64,000 nt of DNA from an uncultured Bacteroidales bacterium (GCA_902786925.1 CADAEK010000002.1:218344-282343); one strand, 5' to 3'; positions 51,992 through 60,573 are shown, numbered from the stretch's first letter. Translations and numbers: made by a program. The notes: generated by a model not told the origin, from the sequence alone.

Positions 51992-52000
51992 TATCTTTGT
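51992..52000 (+). promoter_or_regulatory. Lipoprotein gene promoter -7 element
   Basis: TATCTTTGT, 17 bp before the ATG at 52017. It rules out the GTG at 51999. Confidence 0.7.
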
Positions 52001-52016
52001 GACCAAAATTCAGTAT

Positions 52017-52598
52017 ATGAAAGAAAGCGTATATACAGTATTTGCCATCTTGGTGATTTCTTGCTCGTTAGCCATTACGTCTTGTCAGCATCAACCATCA
52101 GCTTTGGAACGTCGGAAGGCAGAGATTAAAGAAAGGGATTCAATCGAGTTGTCGAATGCTCGTGAGTCTTTGTGTGTAGCCGACAGCATCGCTACATTTA
52201 AAGCGTTCGAGGTAGAGGACTTGAAGAAACTGTTTGTCTTCGAGAAGCAGGAGAAGTATCAGACTATGGGTTACTATGTTTTGCCAGCTTATCAAGGAAG
52301 CAAGGAACGTTTCACGTTCTTTCCGGAGGTTGAGGAAGGTGGCAAATTGCTGCTTGTTTCTATAGACAAGCGGAGGAAGTATTCGTTTGTTGAAGTGGAT
52401 TTGAGCACAAGTGACTATATGAAGTTACTTCCGAAGAGTCTTACAGATGCACAGCGGAGAGATGTGGAACAGTGCCATCGGTTTGCTCAGGCCATGTATG
52501 ACCTTGCAACGGCACAGAAGCAACAAGAGAAGATGCGGATGAAAGTGCGGTTTTATGAAGAGAAGTCCTCTCGTAAGCACAAATCTTCTTCCATTTAG
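52017..52598 (+). CDS. Lipoprotein of unknown function
   Basis: 193 residues with a lipoprotein signal peptide ending AITSC-QHQP (lipobox). The mature part is charged: a helical N-terminal stretch (ERRKAEIKERDSIELSNARE), a central beta-like segment (YYVLPAYQGSKERFTFFPEV, LLLVSIDKRRKYSFVEVDLS), and a basic C-terminal helix (KQQEKMRMKVRFYEEKSSRK). I recognise no family. Transcribed alone, probably located at the outer or inner membrane. Confidence 0.7.
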   Translation: MKESVYTVFAILVISCSLAITSCQHQPSALERRKAEIKERDSIELSNARESLCVADSIATFKAFEVEDLKKLFVFEKQEKYQTMGYYVLPAYQGSKERFTFFPEVEEGGKLLLVSIDKRRKYSFVEVDLSTSDYMKLLPKSLTDAQRRDVEQCHRFAQAMYDLATAQKQQEKMRMKVRFYEEKSSRKHKSSSI

Positions 52599-52753
52599 CC
52601 CTCTGCTTTTTCTGCTACAAAGGTTTTTGAGCTATCAAGAGTGATTCAAATGTCGTCCATCACAAAAGACGGCATCGGTTGGGCTTGAAGATTGAAGAGC
52701 GTCTCTTGTGATATATGCGTTTGTTTAGAATCTTTCGTTAGGGGTACGAACCC

Positions 52754-52794
52754 AAAGAGAGGGATGCACTTGAATGAAGTGCATCCCTCTCTTT
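52754..52794. terminator. Hairpin between lipoprotein gene and tsf
   Basis: AAAGAGAGGGATGCACTT pairs perfectly with its inverse (18 bp, 5-nt loop) between convergent genes. Confidence 0.8.
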
Positions 52795-52815
52795 CTTGTA
52801 TTGGAAAGTCGTTCC

Positions 52816-53808
52816 TTACTCAGCGCGGAGTGTGAAACGCTTGAAGTCTGTAACAGTGAGGTCCTTATCAACGCTCTTGAGGTACTGTGCAACAGATACC
52901 TTGTTGTCGTCGATGTAAGCCTGCTCGAGAAGGCAGTTCTCTTTGTAGAACTTCGCAACCATACCTTTGGCGATGTTTTCAATCATCTGCTCCTTCAAGT
53001 TAGCCTCAGCCTCCTTGGCAACGGTAGCCTTGATCTCGCGTGCCTTAGCAGCATCCTCTGGAGTAAGCCAGCCTTTAGCAGTGTTAGACTCGATGTGGTC
53101 TTCTGAGTCTACGTGTGCAGGGTTGATGCCAGCCTTCTTGAGGGCGTTCTCAACAGCCTTGCCAATCTGGTTCTGCTTAGCCTTGTCGACAGCGTTGCGA
53201 GTTTCAGTATCCTTCACGTCCTGTGGTACTGCGTCAGCGTTCAAAGCGATAGGTGACATAGCTGCAACCTGCATTGCTACGCCCTTACCAGCCTCTTCGA
53301 AACCCTTCTTGTTCAGTACAACGAGAGCGCAGAGGAAGTTCTGGTTCATGTGGTTGTATGCGATGATGTCCTCGCCTTCCACATAGCTGAAGCCGTCAAG
53401 CTCCATCTTCTCACCAGTCACACCTGAGCGGTTTGTGATAGCGTCCTGAATGTTCTCGCCATCGATAGTGAGGGCATTCACTTCGTCCATGCTCTTGCAC
53501 TTAGCAGCTACGATAGCGTCGATAATCTTTGTTGCAAGTGCAACGAAGTCACCGTTCTTGGCAACGAAGTCAGTTTCGCACTTCAGTGCAATCATTGCAC
53601 CGTAGTTGCCATTTACTTTTGCAAGTACACAACCCTCTGCTGCATCGCGGTCAGAGCGCTTTGCTGCAACAAGCTGACCCTTCTTGCGAAGGATTTCCAT
53701 AGCAGCCTCCATGTCGCCGTTAGCCTCAGTGAGGGCCTTCTTGCAGTCCATGAGACCTGCCTGAGTCTTCTTGCGAAGCTCATTGATTTCCTGTATGGTA
53801 ATTGCCAT
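52816..53808 (-). CDS. tsf: Elongation factor Ts
   Basis: 330 residues. ITIQEINELRKKTQAGLMDC and KKALTEANGDMEAAMEILRK are the N-terminal UBA-like signature; GNYGAMIALKCETDFVAKN begins the core. EF-Ts exchanges GDP on EF-Tu. Longer than the E. coli protein (about 280), as is usual in Bacteroidota. Last gene of the rplM-rpsI-rpsB-tsf unit, 37 bp after rpsB. Confidence 0.97.
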   Translation of the reverse strand: MAITIQEINELRKKTQAGLMDCKKALTEANGDMEAAMEILRKKGQLVAAKRSDRDAAEGCVLAKVNGNYGAMIALKCETDFVAKNGDFVALATKIIDAIVAAKCKSMDEVNALTIDGENIQDAITNRSGVTGEKMELDGFSYVEGEDIIAYNHMNQNFLCALVVLNKKGFEEAGKGVAMQVAAMSPIALNADAVPQDVKDTETRNAVDKAKQNQIGKAVENALKKAGINPAHVDSEDHIESNTAKGWLTPEDAAKAREIKATVAKEAEANLKEQMIENIAKGMVAKFYKENCLLEQAYIDDNKVSVAQYLKSVDKDLTVTDFKRFTLRAE

Positions 53809-53845
53809 GATATTTACAAATTTGTCAATTTAACGTTACTGTTGA

Positions 53846-54631
53846 TTATTCAGCAGCGGCTTCTTTCTCTTCTGCAGCGGGAGCGGCTTCTTCTTTTTCA
53901 GCAGCCTTTGTTTCACCAGCAGCTTCCATGTCAACCTTTTCTGCCTTGCGCTCCTCGAGACCCTCGCTGATAGCGCCGCATACAGCACCGAGAATCAGCT
54001 CGATAGACTTAGATGCGTCATCATTTGCAGGGATTACGAAGTCAACGTTGCGTGGATCAGAGTTCGTGTCGACGATAGCGAACACTGGGATGCCAAGGCG
54101 GTTAGCCTCGCTAACAGCAATGTGCTCCTTCATAACGTCTACAACGAAGAGGGCAGAAGGAAGACGAGTCAAGTCAGCGATAGAACCGAGGTTCTTCTCC
54201 AACTTAGCGCGCTTGCGACGAATCTGGAGGTTCTCACGCTTAGAGAGCTTGTCGTATGTGCCATCGCTCAAAAGCTTGTCGATGTTCGCCATCTTCTTCA
54301 CAGCCTTACGGATGGTTGGGAAGTTGGTGAGCATACCGCCTGGCCAACGCTCGATAACGTAAGGCATGCCTACAGAAGCAGCCTTTTCAGCTACGATTTC
54401 CTTAGCCTGCTTCTTTGTTGCTACGAAAAGAATGCGCTTGCCGCTCTTTGCAATCTGCTTGAGGGCGTCAGCTGCCTGGTCAACCTTTGCCACTGTCTTG
54501 TGGAGGTCGATGATATGAATGCCATTGCGCTCCATGAAGATGTAAGGAGCCATAGCTGGGTTCCACTTGCGCTTGAGGTGACCGAAGTGTGCACCTGCAG
54601 CGAGAAGAGAATCAAAATCTGTTCTTGCCAT
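53846..54631 (-). CDS. rpsB: 30S ribosomal protein S2
   Basis: 261 residues. LLAAGAHFGHLKRKWNPAMA, RILFVATKKQAKEIV and PGGMLTNFPTIRKAVKKM are S2 signatures. The C-terminal 30 residues are an Ala/Glu/Lys-rich tail (EKEEAAPAAEEKEAAAE) typical of the phylum. It is preceded by a 168-bp untranslated, strongly structured gap. Confidence 0.98.
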   Translation of the reverse strand: MARTDFDSLLAAGAHFGHLKRKWNPAMAPYIFMERNGIHIIDLHKTVAKVDQAADALKQIAKSGKRILFVATKKQAKEIVAEKAASVGMPYVIERWPGGMLTNFPTIRKAVKKMANIDKLLSDGTYDKLSKRENLQIRRKRAKLEKNLGSIADLTRLPSALFVVDVMKEHIAVSEANRLGIPVFAIVDTNSDPRNVDFVIPANDDASKSIELILGAVCGAISEGLEERKAEKVDMEAAGETKAAEKEEAAPAAEEKEAAAE

Positions 54632-54799
54632 AATAATTGGTTTTGTTTACTTTCTTTTTGAGTTAATGTTTGTTTAACCAACCTGCAGGTCGCTCTGTGT
54701 GTGAGAGAGCCTGAAGGTTTAGATACTAAACGGTTATCTATGAAATTCGTCTTTCCCAGATGCCCAAATTGCTTTGAACATCTGGAATATCCGAATATA
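54632..54799 (-). other. Structured untranslated segment between rpsI and rpsB
   Basis: On the transcript (minus) strand, 54785-54756 forms a 13-bp hairpin with two G-U pairs closed by a GCAA tetraloop (GNRA type). 54719-54680 forms a second hairpin, with stems AACC/GGTT, CAGG/CCTG and CTCT/AGAG separated by small internal loops. No -7 element is visible, so the segment is within the operon transcript. Confidence 0.7.
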
Positions 54800-55192
54800 T
54801 TAACGCTTAGAGAACTGGAATCTGCGACGTGCCTTTGGCTGACCTGGCTTCTTACGTTCAACAGCGCGTGAGTCGCGTGTGATGAAGCCTTCTGCGCGGA
54901 GAGCCTTCTTGTCTTCAGCATTGATTTTCACGAGTGCACGGGCAATGGCAAGGCGAAGAGCCTGGCTCTGGCCGGTGTAGCCACCGCCAGTGAGGTTTGC
55001 CTTGATGTCGTACTTCTCTGCAACACCCAGGAGGTTGAGTGGCTGCTTAACCACGAACTGGATGAGTTCTGATGGGAAATAATCAGCAAGTTCACGCTTG
55101 TTGATGATGATTTTGCCAGTACCTTCAGTAAGGTACACGCGTGCAACGGCGCTCTTACGACGGCCGAGTGCATTGATATAATTTACTGCCAT
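54800..55192 (-). CDS. rpsI: 30S ribosomal protein S9
   Basis: 130 residues with standard S9 features: YINALGRRKSAVARVYLTEG, GGGYTGQSQALRLAIARAL, and the conserved C-terminal KARRRFQFSKR that reaches the P-site tRNA. 11 bp after rplM, as in nearly all bacteria. Confidence 0.98.
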   Translation of the reverse strand: MAVNYINALGRRKSAVARVYLTEGTGKIIINKRELADYFPSELIQFVVKQPLNLLGVAEKYDIKANLTGGGYTGQSQALRLAIARALVKINAEDKKALRAEGFITRDSRAVERKKPGQPKARRRFQFSKR

Positions 55193-55203
55193 ATACCTTA
55201 TGC

Positions 55204-55665
55204 TTATTTGAGGGTGTTAATATCAAGTGTTACGGGCTTCTGTGCCTCTTTGTCATGCTCTGCACCTTCGAAGATGTAGAGGTTCTTCAGCAGGTTGCGG
55301 CCAAGGATTCCCTTTGGAAGCATACCTTTAACTGCGTGACGCAGCACTTTCTCGTATCCGTTAGGACGCTTTACCATCTCAGCATAAGTGGCTTTGTGCT
55401 GACCGCCAGGGTAACCGGAGAATGTGATGTACACCTTCTGAGATTCCTTTGCGCCAGACACCTGAATCTGGTTTGCATTGATGATGATTACATTGTCGCC
55501 ACAGTCCATGTTGGGTGTGAAGACAGGCTTGTACTTACCACGAAGTACTTTTGCTACCTTAGATGCGAGGCGACCAAGAGTCTGGCCTGCAGCATCAACA
55601 ACCACCCACTGCTTGTTTGCTGCCTCAGTGGGTACGTAGCTTGTCTTAAAACTGTTTGATTGCAT
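55204..55665 (-). CDS. rplM: 50S ribosomal protein L13
   Basis: 153 residues. WVVVDAAGQTLGRLASKVAK, NMDCGDNVIIINANQIQVSG and GMLPKGILGRNLLKNLYIFE are L13 signatures. First gene of the ribosomal unit, behind a leader of about 190 nt that is likely regulatory. Confidence 0.98.
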   Translation of the reverse strand: MQSNSFKTSYVPTEAANKQWVVVDAAGQTLGRLASKVAKVLRGKYKPVFTPNMDCGDNVIIINANQIQVSGAKESQKVYITFSGYPGGQHKATYAEMVKRPNGYEKVLRHAVKGMLPKGILGRNLLKNLYIFEGAEHDKEAQKPVTLDINTLK

Positions 55666-55855
55666 TTAACCTTTTGGTTTTAATAATTAATAATGTGTGT
55701 TCGCTGTCAGCTCGACGTTTCCGTACGACTGACGTACTGTGCCCATCGGTTTCCCTTTGGGTTTTCTGCGTTTCACGGACCACTCTCCCAATGCTTGCAG
55801 GAGGAGCTATCCACACAGAGCACGAGGCCACTTTCGTTGCCTCTCGATATTAAAT
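55666..55855 (-). ncRNA. Candidate L13 leader RNA (about 190 nt)
   Basis: The transcript should start about 7 nt after the -7 element at 55862-55870 and runs to the rplM ATG at 55665. It contains several possible hairpins (for example TACG/CGTA around 55727-55740, CTCC/GGAG around 55784-55810) and no conserved reading frame. Ribosomal-protein leaders of this size are usually autoregulatory. The exact class is not recognised. Confidence 0.5.
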
Positions 55856-55861
55856 CGGCTT

Positions 55862-55870
55862 GCAAAGGTA
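55862..55870 (-). promoter_or_regulatory. rplM operon promoter -7 element
   Basis: TACCTTTGC on the minus strand, about 197 bp upstream of the rplM ATG. Confidence 0.75.
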
Positions 55871-55933
55871 CTGCTTTTTGGCATTCTGACAATAATTTTC
55901 TTCGTTTTTTTGACCTTGTTGTATGAAAATCAG

Positions 55934-55942
55934 TATCTTTGT
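55934..55942 (+). promoter_or_regulatory. cotH-like gene promoter -7 element
   Basis: TATCTTTGT, 19 bp before ATG 55961. It excludes the long upstream extension of the frame. Confidence 0.7.
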
Positions 55943-55960
55943 GGCAAAATTGACCTATTT

Positions 55961-58003
55961 ATGTATTGCAAATCCACCCTTATTGCCCTTTTGGCAAGCT
56001 TGGTGAGTCCCGTGGCGCATGCCCAGAACTACCAGCGGATGACCAACCTTCCCCATGTCATCATCGAGACGGAAAACCATGCATCCATCACAAGCAAGGA
56101 TACCTACATCTATGCCACGCTCTACTATGTGGACGAGAATGACCAGGTAACTACCTACGAGGGTATGCAGATTCGTGGACGAGGCAATTCTACATGGAAT
56201 CTGCCTAAGAAACCCTATCGAATCAAGTTCAGCCAGAAGGAGAAGTTTTTGGGCACAGGCTACGCTAAAGCGAAGAGCTGGACGCTCTTGGCCAATGCTT
56301 CCGACAAGACCCTCATGCACAATGCCATCACCTCTCTGATGGGTGATTTTCTGGGACTTAAGAACAATCCCGCCCACAAGTTTGTGGATCTCACCCTCAA
56401 CGGCACCTATGTCGGCAATTATCAAATCAGCGACCAGGTGGAGGTGCGTCCCCATCGTGTCAACATCGTCGAGCAGGACTATCCTCTCACCGAAGAAAGC
56501 GACATCACCGGAGGCTATCTGCTTGAGGTGGACGGATTCCAGGATGGCAACCTCATCACCACCTCTCACTATGGACTCCCGGTAGTCATCCACTACCCTG
56601 ATGACGAAGAGATTGTGCCCGAACAGACGAGCTATATCCATGAATATCTGAACGAATTCGAACGTGTGCTGTCAGGCAGCGATTTCGCAGACCCGGAGGA
56701 GGGCTATCGTGCTTGGGTAGATTCCACCTCGTTGGTCAACTGGTTCATTGCTACAGAGGTGAGCGGTAATGTGGATGGCTATTGGTCTACTTATTTTTAC
56801 AAGGAACAGCAAGACCCCAAGCTCTATTGGGGACCGCTTTGGGACTACGATATTGCCTACAACAACGACAATCGCACCGACCGAAACGGCACCGACAACA
56901 CTGAGCGGCAGCTGATGACAGATGCGGGCTATGGCGCCACCAAGCTGTGGATCAATCGCATGTGGCAAGACCCCTGGTTTGGCCAGCTGGTCAACCGACG
57001 CTATGCCCAAGTGGTGCAGGAAGGACTGGAGGAGTATCTCTACCTGCAGATTGACTCCATCGCCAACCTCCTGCAGGAGTCCCAACAGTTGAACTTCCAG
57101 CAGTGGGGCATCAGCACCAGGGTGTTGCGCGAACGCGTCCTCTATTCGTCCTACGACCAGTATCTGGACTATCTCAAGAACTACATTGGTGTCCACATGG
57201 CTTATCTCCGCACCGCCTTTGCCGAGAAGAAGGTGGCTGAGCCCACACCTCCCTTCGTGGCAGACAACTGCTACTACACCATCACGAATTCCAACACCGG
57301 ACGAGCTATCGCCACCACCAACAAGGCGGGACTAGCGGGAGACCCCGTCAGCACATGGAGCGTGTCCGCCAGCGACGAGTCTCAGCAGTGGCGCATCATT
57401 CCTGTCGATGGCTATTTCATGCTCATCAACCGTCAGAGCGGTATGGCACTCAACGACCCAACCCCGGGGAGCTCCACTGCCACCACCAATACGGGCACGC
57501 AACTCGACACCGCAGAGCCTGATGCTGAAGACGATCGCCAACTCTGGTCGCTGACCCCGCAGGGAACAGCAGGATATTACAACCTCACCAACCTCTACAC
57601 CCACCATACAGCCAATCTGAGCGGAGGAATCGATGCTGACGGAGCCGTAATTCTCAGCTATACCACCGACTCGCGCAACTCCACCAGCAACAATCGCCTG
57701 TGGTTCATCACGTCTGGCGAGAAGATAGAGGAGGACACCCCCGCAGTACCCGATGCCATTGCTTCTGTAGAGCCTGACGAATATGCCTTGGCTTACAATC
57801 CTCAGACGAAGACTTTGCATTTTGGTTCGGAAACTCCAGAATGTTTGACCTTCACCGTGAGGGTCTACACATCCAATGGCGTTCTAAAGCGTTCATTTAG
57901 GGCATCGGAGGAGTGTTCTTTGGCCGACCTTCCTCATGGTGTTTATGTCATAGCATGGACAACAGGAGGAAAGACGCGTTCTACCAAGTTGCTTGTTCAA
58001 TAA
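55961..58003 (+). CDS. CotH kinase-domain protein with lectin-like and T9SS sorting domains
   Basis: 680 residues. Signal peptide (KSTLIALLASLVSPVAHA-Q). A CotH-type atypical kinase domain (about 25-450): MQIRGRGNSTWNLPKKPYRI, SWTLLANASDKTLMHNAI, GYWSTYFYKEQQD and WGPLWDYDIAYNNDNRTDRN. A beta-trefoil ricin-B-like region (about 455-600) with QxW-type ends (QQWRI, RQLWSL, NRLWFI). A C-terminal sorting domain (about 610-680) ending KTRSTKLLVQ, of T9SS type A. The combination points to a surface or secreted glycan-binding protein exported by the type IX system; CotH kinases phosphorylate proteins in Bacillus spores, and the target here is unknown. Confidence 0.88.
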   Translation: MYCKSTLIALLASLVSPVAHAQNYQRMTNLPHVIIETENHASITSKDTYIYATLYYVDENDQVTTYEGMQIRGRGNSTWNLPKKPYRIKFSQKEKFLGTGYAKAKSWTLLANASDKTLMHNAITSLMGDFLGLKNNPAHKFVDLTLNGTYVGNYQISDQVEVRPHRVNIVEQDYPLTEESDITGGYLLEVDGFQDGNLITTSHYGLPVVIHYPDDEEIVPEQTSYIHEYLNEFERVLSGSDFADPEEGYRAWVDSTSLVNWFIATEVSGNVDGYWSTYFYKEQQDPKLYWGPLWDYDIAYNNDNRTDRNGTDNTERQLMTDAGYGATKLWINRMWQDPWFGQLVNRRYAQVVQEGLEEYLYLQIDSIANLLQESQQLNFQQWGISTRVLRERVLYSSYDQYLDYLKNYIGVHMAYLRTAFAEKKVAEPTPPFVADNCYYTITNSNTGRAIATTNKAGLAGDPVSTWSVSASDESQQWRIIPVDGYFMLINRQSGMALNDPTPGSSTATTNTGTQLDTAEPDAEDDRQLWSLTPQGTAGYYNLTNLYTHHTANLSGGIDADGAVILSYTTDSRNSTSNNRLWFITSGEKIEEDTPAVPDAIASVEPDEYALAYNPQTKTLHFGSETPECLTFTVRVYTSNGVLKRSFRASEECSLADLPHGVYVIAWTTGGKTRSTKLLVQ

Positions 58004-58019
58004 TTCGAAGGGCATCACT

Positions 58020-58955
58020 ATGCAACGTTACAACGAATATGGTTCATGGCTCACCGCGCAACTGGGCGTGAAAGCACAAAAGATTTCTCTCAACGCGGGT
58101 TTCACTTGCCCTAATCGTGATGGCAGGGTGGGCACAGGCGGCTGTACTTATTGCAACAATCAGACCTTCAATCCTGATTATTGTGCGCCTACAAAGTCTA
58201 TCACGCAGCAGTTGGAGGAGGGTAAGGCGTTCTTCTCCAGGAAATATCCGGAAATGAAGTATCTTGCCTATTTCCAGGCCTATACCAATACGTATGACTC
58301 TCTTGAGGGCTTGAAAGCGAAATATGAAGAGGCACTTCGGGTGCCGGATGTGGTGGGCTTGGTGATTGGCACGCGTCCCGACTGCATGCCCGACTCTTTG
58401 CTTGATTATTTGGACGAGCTTCATCGTCGCTCCTTTCTTCTGGTTGAGTATGGTGTTGAATCTGTCTATGACAAAACGCTTTTGCGTATTCATCGTGGAC
58501 ATTCGCATGCTCAGACCGTAGATGCCATTCGGCGTACGGCAGAAAGGGGGATCCTTGTGGGTGCTCACGTTATATTAGGGTTGCCAGGGGAGAGCCGCGA
58601 GGAGATGCTGGCAGAAGCGGATGTGCTATCCCGTATTCCGCTAACGATGCTGAAGCTTCATCAGTTGCAGCTTATCAAGGGCACACAGATGGCTGCAGAA
58701 TATGCGGCTGTTCCAGAAGACTTCCATTTGTTTTCCGCTGATGAATATGTGGATTTGGTCATAGACTTTCTGGAGCGCCTTCGTCCCGATTTTGTTCTTG
58801 AGCGTTTCGTTTCTCAATCGCCTGCTTCGCTCTTGGCCCGTCCGGGGTGGGGACTCAAGAACCATGAGTTTGTGGCTAAGGTGAAGCGCCGTTTACAAGA
58901 AAGAGACACCTGTCAAGGGCGTCTCTATCGTTTGGATTCTTCTGAGGTCGACTAA
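58020..58955 (+). CDS. TIGR01212-type radical SAM protein (YhcC-like)
   Basis: 311 residues. The iron-sulfur motif is TCPNRDGRVGTGGCTYCNNQ (three Cys), near residue 28-44, in the TIGR01212 pattern rather than the plain CxxxCxxC. SAM-barrel parts YLAYFQAYTNTYDSLEGLK, VIGTRPDCMPDSLLDYL and HVILGLPGESREEMLAEADV follow. The substrate of this family is unknown. ATG 58020 is chosen over a TTG at 57993 inside the previous gene. Its stop overlaps the stop of the convergent DUF4230 gene by four bases. Confidence 0.92.
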   Translation: MQRYNEYGSWLTAQLGVKAQKISLNAGFTCPNRDGRVGTGGCTYCNNQTFNPDYCAPTKSITQQLEEGKAFFSRKYPEMKYLAYFQAYTNTYDSLEGLKAKYEEALRVPDVVGLVIGTRPDCMPDSLLDYLDELHRRSFLLVEYGVESVYDKTLLRIHRGHSHAQTVDAIRRTAERGILVGAHVILGLPGESREEMLAEADVLSRIPLTMLKLHQLQLIKGTQMAAEYAAVPEDFHLFSADEYVDLVIDFLERLRPDFVLERFVSQSPASLLARPGWGLKNHEFVAKVKRRLQERDTCQGRLYRLDSSEVD

Positions 58956-59554
58956 TTGATGGTCTTAGTAAGTGTCACCTCAAATTCAGTTTCATATCCC
59001 AGTCTTCTCATCACTTCGCTGATGGCGTCTTCTGCGTATCGTTCTGCTTGACGCCGGTTGTTGGGCGTGTCGAATCGACGTTTGATTTGCTCCTCTACTT
59101 TCCGTTTCATGGAGTTTGTGTTGGGGAGATGCTCAGCCCAATAGTTGCCGTCATCCGATAGGAAAGAACTGCTTTGTGTAGAAGCCACATATTCCACTGG
59201 AGGCAATTTCACTCTCACGGTTTTGCTCTCCTCGTCGGCGCTGTATTCCACTTTGTCCAAATCAATCATGTAGCTGCACTTCTGCCGCATGGTTTGTACG
59301 CACGAGTGCTCCTTGTTGGGGAGCAGCAGCCTCTTTTCGGTGGCGCGTTTGATGAAGCAGTCTTCGATGAGGGCGCTGCACACATACATTTCTCCTTTGG
59401 GGCGTATTTCTTCGATGCTGGCAATGGTTGGCTCTATCGTGATTTCTTCTGTCTCAGCCTTCTTGCATCGCCCTACGAGGATGGCTGTACCGATGCCCAA
59501 GGCAAGAACAAGTGCCGCGAGAACTCCTATTTTGATTTTCGTCCACGTTTTCAT
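58952..59554 (-). CDS. DUF4230 protein, membrane-anchored (paralogue 1)
   Basis: 200 residues with one N-terminal membrane helix (KIGVLAALVLALGIGTAILV) and the DUF4230 domain: MYVCSALIEDCFIKRATEKR, YMIDLDKVEYSADEESKTVR and VRVKLPPVEYVAST. Gene starts within the stop of the upstream paralogue (ATGA overlap, 59551-59554), which is preferred over a GTG at 59563. Probably an inner-membrane protein facing the periplasm. Function unknown. Confidence 0.85.
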   Translation of the reverse strand: MKTWTKIKIGVLAALVLALGIGTAILVGRCKKAETEEITIEPTIASIEEIRPKGEMYVCSALIEDCFIKRATEKRLLLPNKEHSCVQTMRQKCSYMIDLDKVEYSADEESKTVRVKLPPVEYVASTQSSSFLSDDGNYWAEHLPNTNSMKRKVEEQIKRRFDTPNNRRQAERYAEDAISEVMRRLGYETEFEVTLTKTIN

Positions 59555-60183
59555 TGCTTCCACTCCTCCTTTCTGTGCACAATGACGTCGGTGTTCTGTA
59601 TGCCGATGCTTTTCACAATAGAGGCAAACACAATGCGTGCATTGTTCTCGATATCTTTGTTTACCTGTTCTGTGAAATCTTCTTCCATCACAGCTTTGTA
59701 GGCTTTCTCCATGAGTTGGTCCACTTCCTCGTGGCTGATTTTGTCGCGCAAGCCTGACGACATTCTCACAATGTCTTTCTCTTCCACTTTTGCGTTGTAG
59801 CCTGCATCAATCACTTTGGGCTCAGGCAAAAGGATGACAATAGCTGTGCTGTCGTCAGTCAGCTTTACGTCGTCTACAGTGAGGTCGCGCAAATCATACC
59901 CGTATTTGATGGTCACATCTACAGGAACAATGCATTTGCGCTCTCCGTACTTCCATGTTTTGGGGTCAATCCACTCGAAACGCTCGTGTTTGCTGGAGTC
60001 GTAGATGGCCAGCTTGCGCACTCTTACTTCTGTTGTCACTAGGTCAGCCTTTTGCTTGATGTGCGAAAGGATGACTGACTCCATTTTGGGCTCTTCTTGG
60101 TGTTCTCCTTTGCTATTGCAGGAGACGAAGGCCATGATGGCGGATACCAGTCCTATATATACTATAATGTGTACTTTTCTCAT
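59551..60183 (-). CDS. DUF4230 lipoprotein (paralogue 2)
   Basis: 210 residues with a lipoprotein signal (VYIGLVSAIMAFVSC-NSK). DUF4230-type body: LVTTEVRVRKLAIYDSSKHE, KCIVPVDVTIKYGYDLRDLT and VILLPEPKVIDAGYNAKVEE. It pairs with the downstream paralogue, with which it is translationally coupled, and the two may form a complex across the periplasm. Function unknown. Confidence 0.85.
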   Translation of the reverse strand: MRKVHIIVYIGLVSAIMAFVSCNSKGEHQEEPKMESVILSHIKQKADLVTTEVRVRKLAIYDSSKHERFEWIDPKTWKYGERKCIVPVDVTIKYGYDLRDLTVDDVKLTDDSTAIVILLPEPKVIDAGYNAKVEEKDIVRMSSGLRDKISHEEVDQLMEKAYKAVMEEDFTEQVNKDIENNARIVFASIVKSIGIQNTDVIVHRKEEWKQ

Positions 60184-60207
60184 TTGTTGTGTAGAGATTC
60201 TTTCGCG

Positions 60208-60216
60208 ACAAAGTTA
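60208..60216 (-). promoter_or_regulatory. DUF4230 pair promoter -7 element
   Basis: TAACTTTGT on the minus strand, 25 bp upstream of the ATG at 60183. Confidence 0.65.
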
Positions 60217-60330
60217 GCCATTTTTTTCTTTATGTGATGTTGGTTTTTGCAAAATAAGTGCATTGGAATTATAAACAACTCTTTGTGTCATGAAAACAGC
60301 CTTCGTTTTGGGACATCTCGAAGCGAAAAT

Positions 60331-60425
60331 GTTACACGTGTCACACGCCCAGTGTTACAAATGTAACATACCGTGTGTTACAAATGTTACACAGGGCGTG
60401 TAACAAATGTTACATCGGGTGTGGG
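60331..60425. repeat. TGTTACA-type palindromic repeat cluster, copy B
   Basis: A run of TGTTACA/TGTAACA units. The 40-bp core 60352-60391 matches copy A (14014-14053) at 37 of 40. Outer arms around 60340-60350 and 60394-60404 (ACACGCCC/GGGCGTGT) pair as well. In the 429-bp gene-free stretch 60184-60612 I see only this cluster and two divergent promoters. Confidence 0.8.
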
Positions 60426-60573
60426 CGATGCTTGTTTTACGGGTGCGCTTGATGTATGCAGGCTTGTCTTCGATTTACATAATGTGTCTGATTTTGATAT
60501 GGTTTTCGTCAAAAAAAGAGGCTCTATCGTAATTTTGTGGATGAAAAAGAATTAAGGGTTCTCATATTTTTGT

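Noticed and set aside
55739..55960. Upstream in-frame extension of the CotH protein
   Set aside because: It would cover the rplM promoter and leader and the cotH promoter. The signal peptide begins at 55961.
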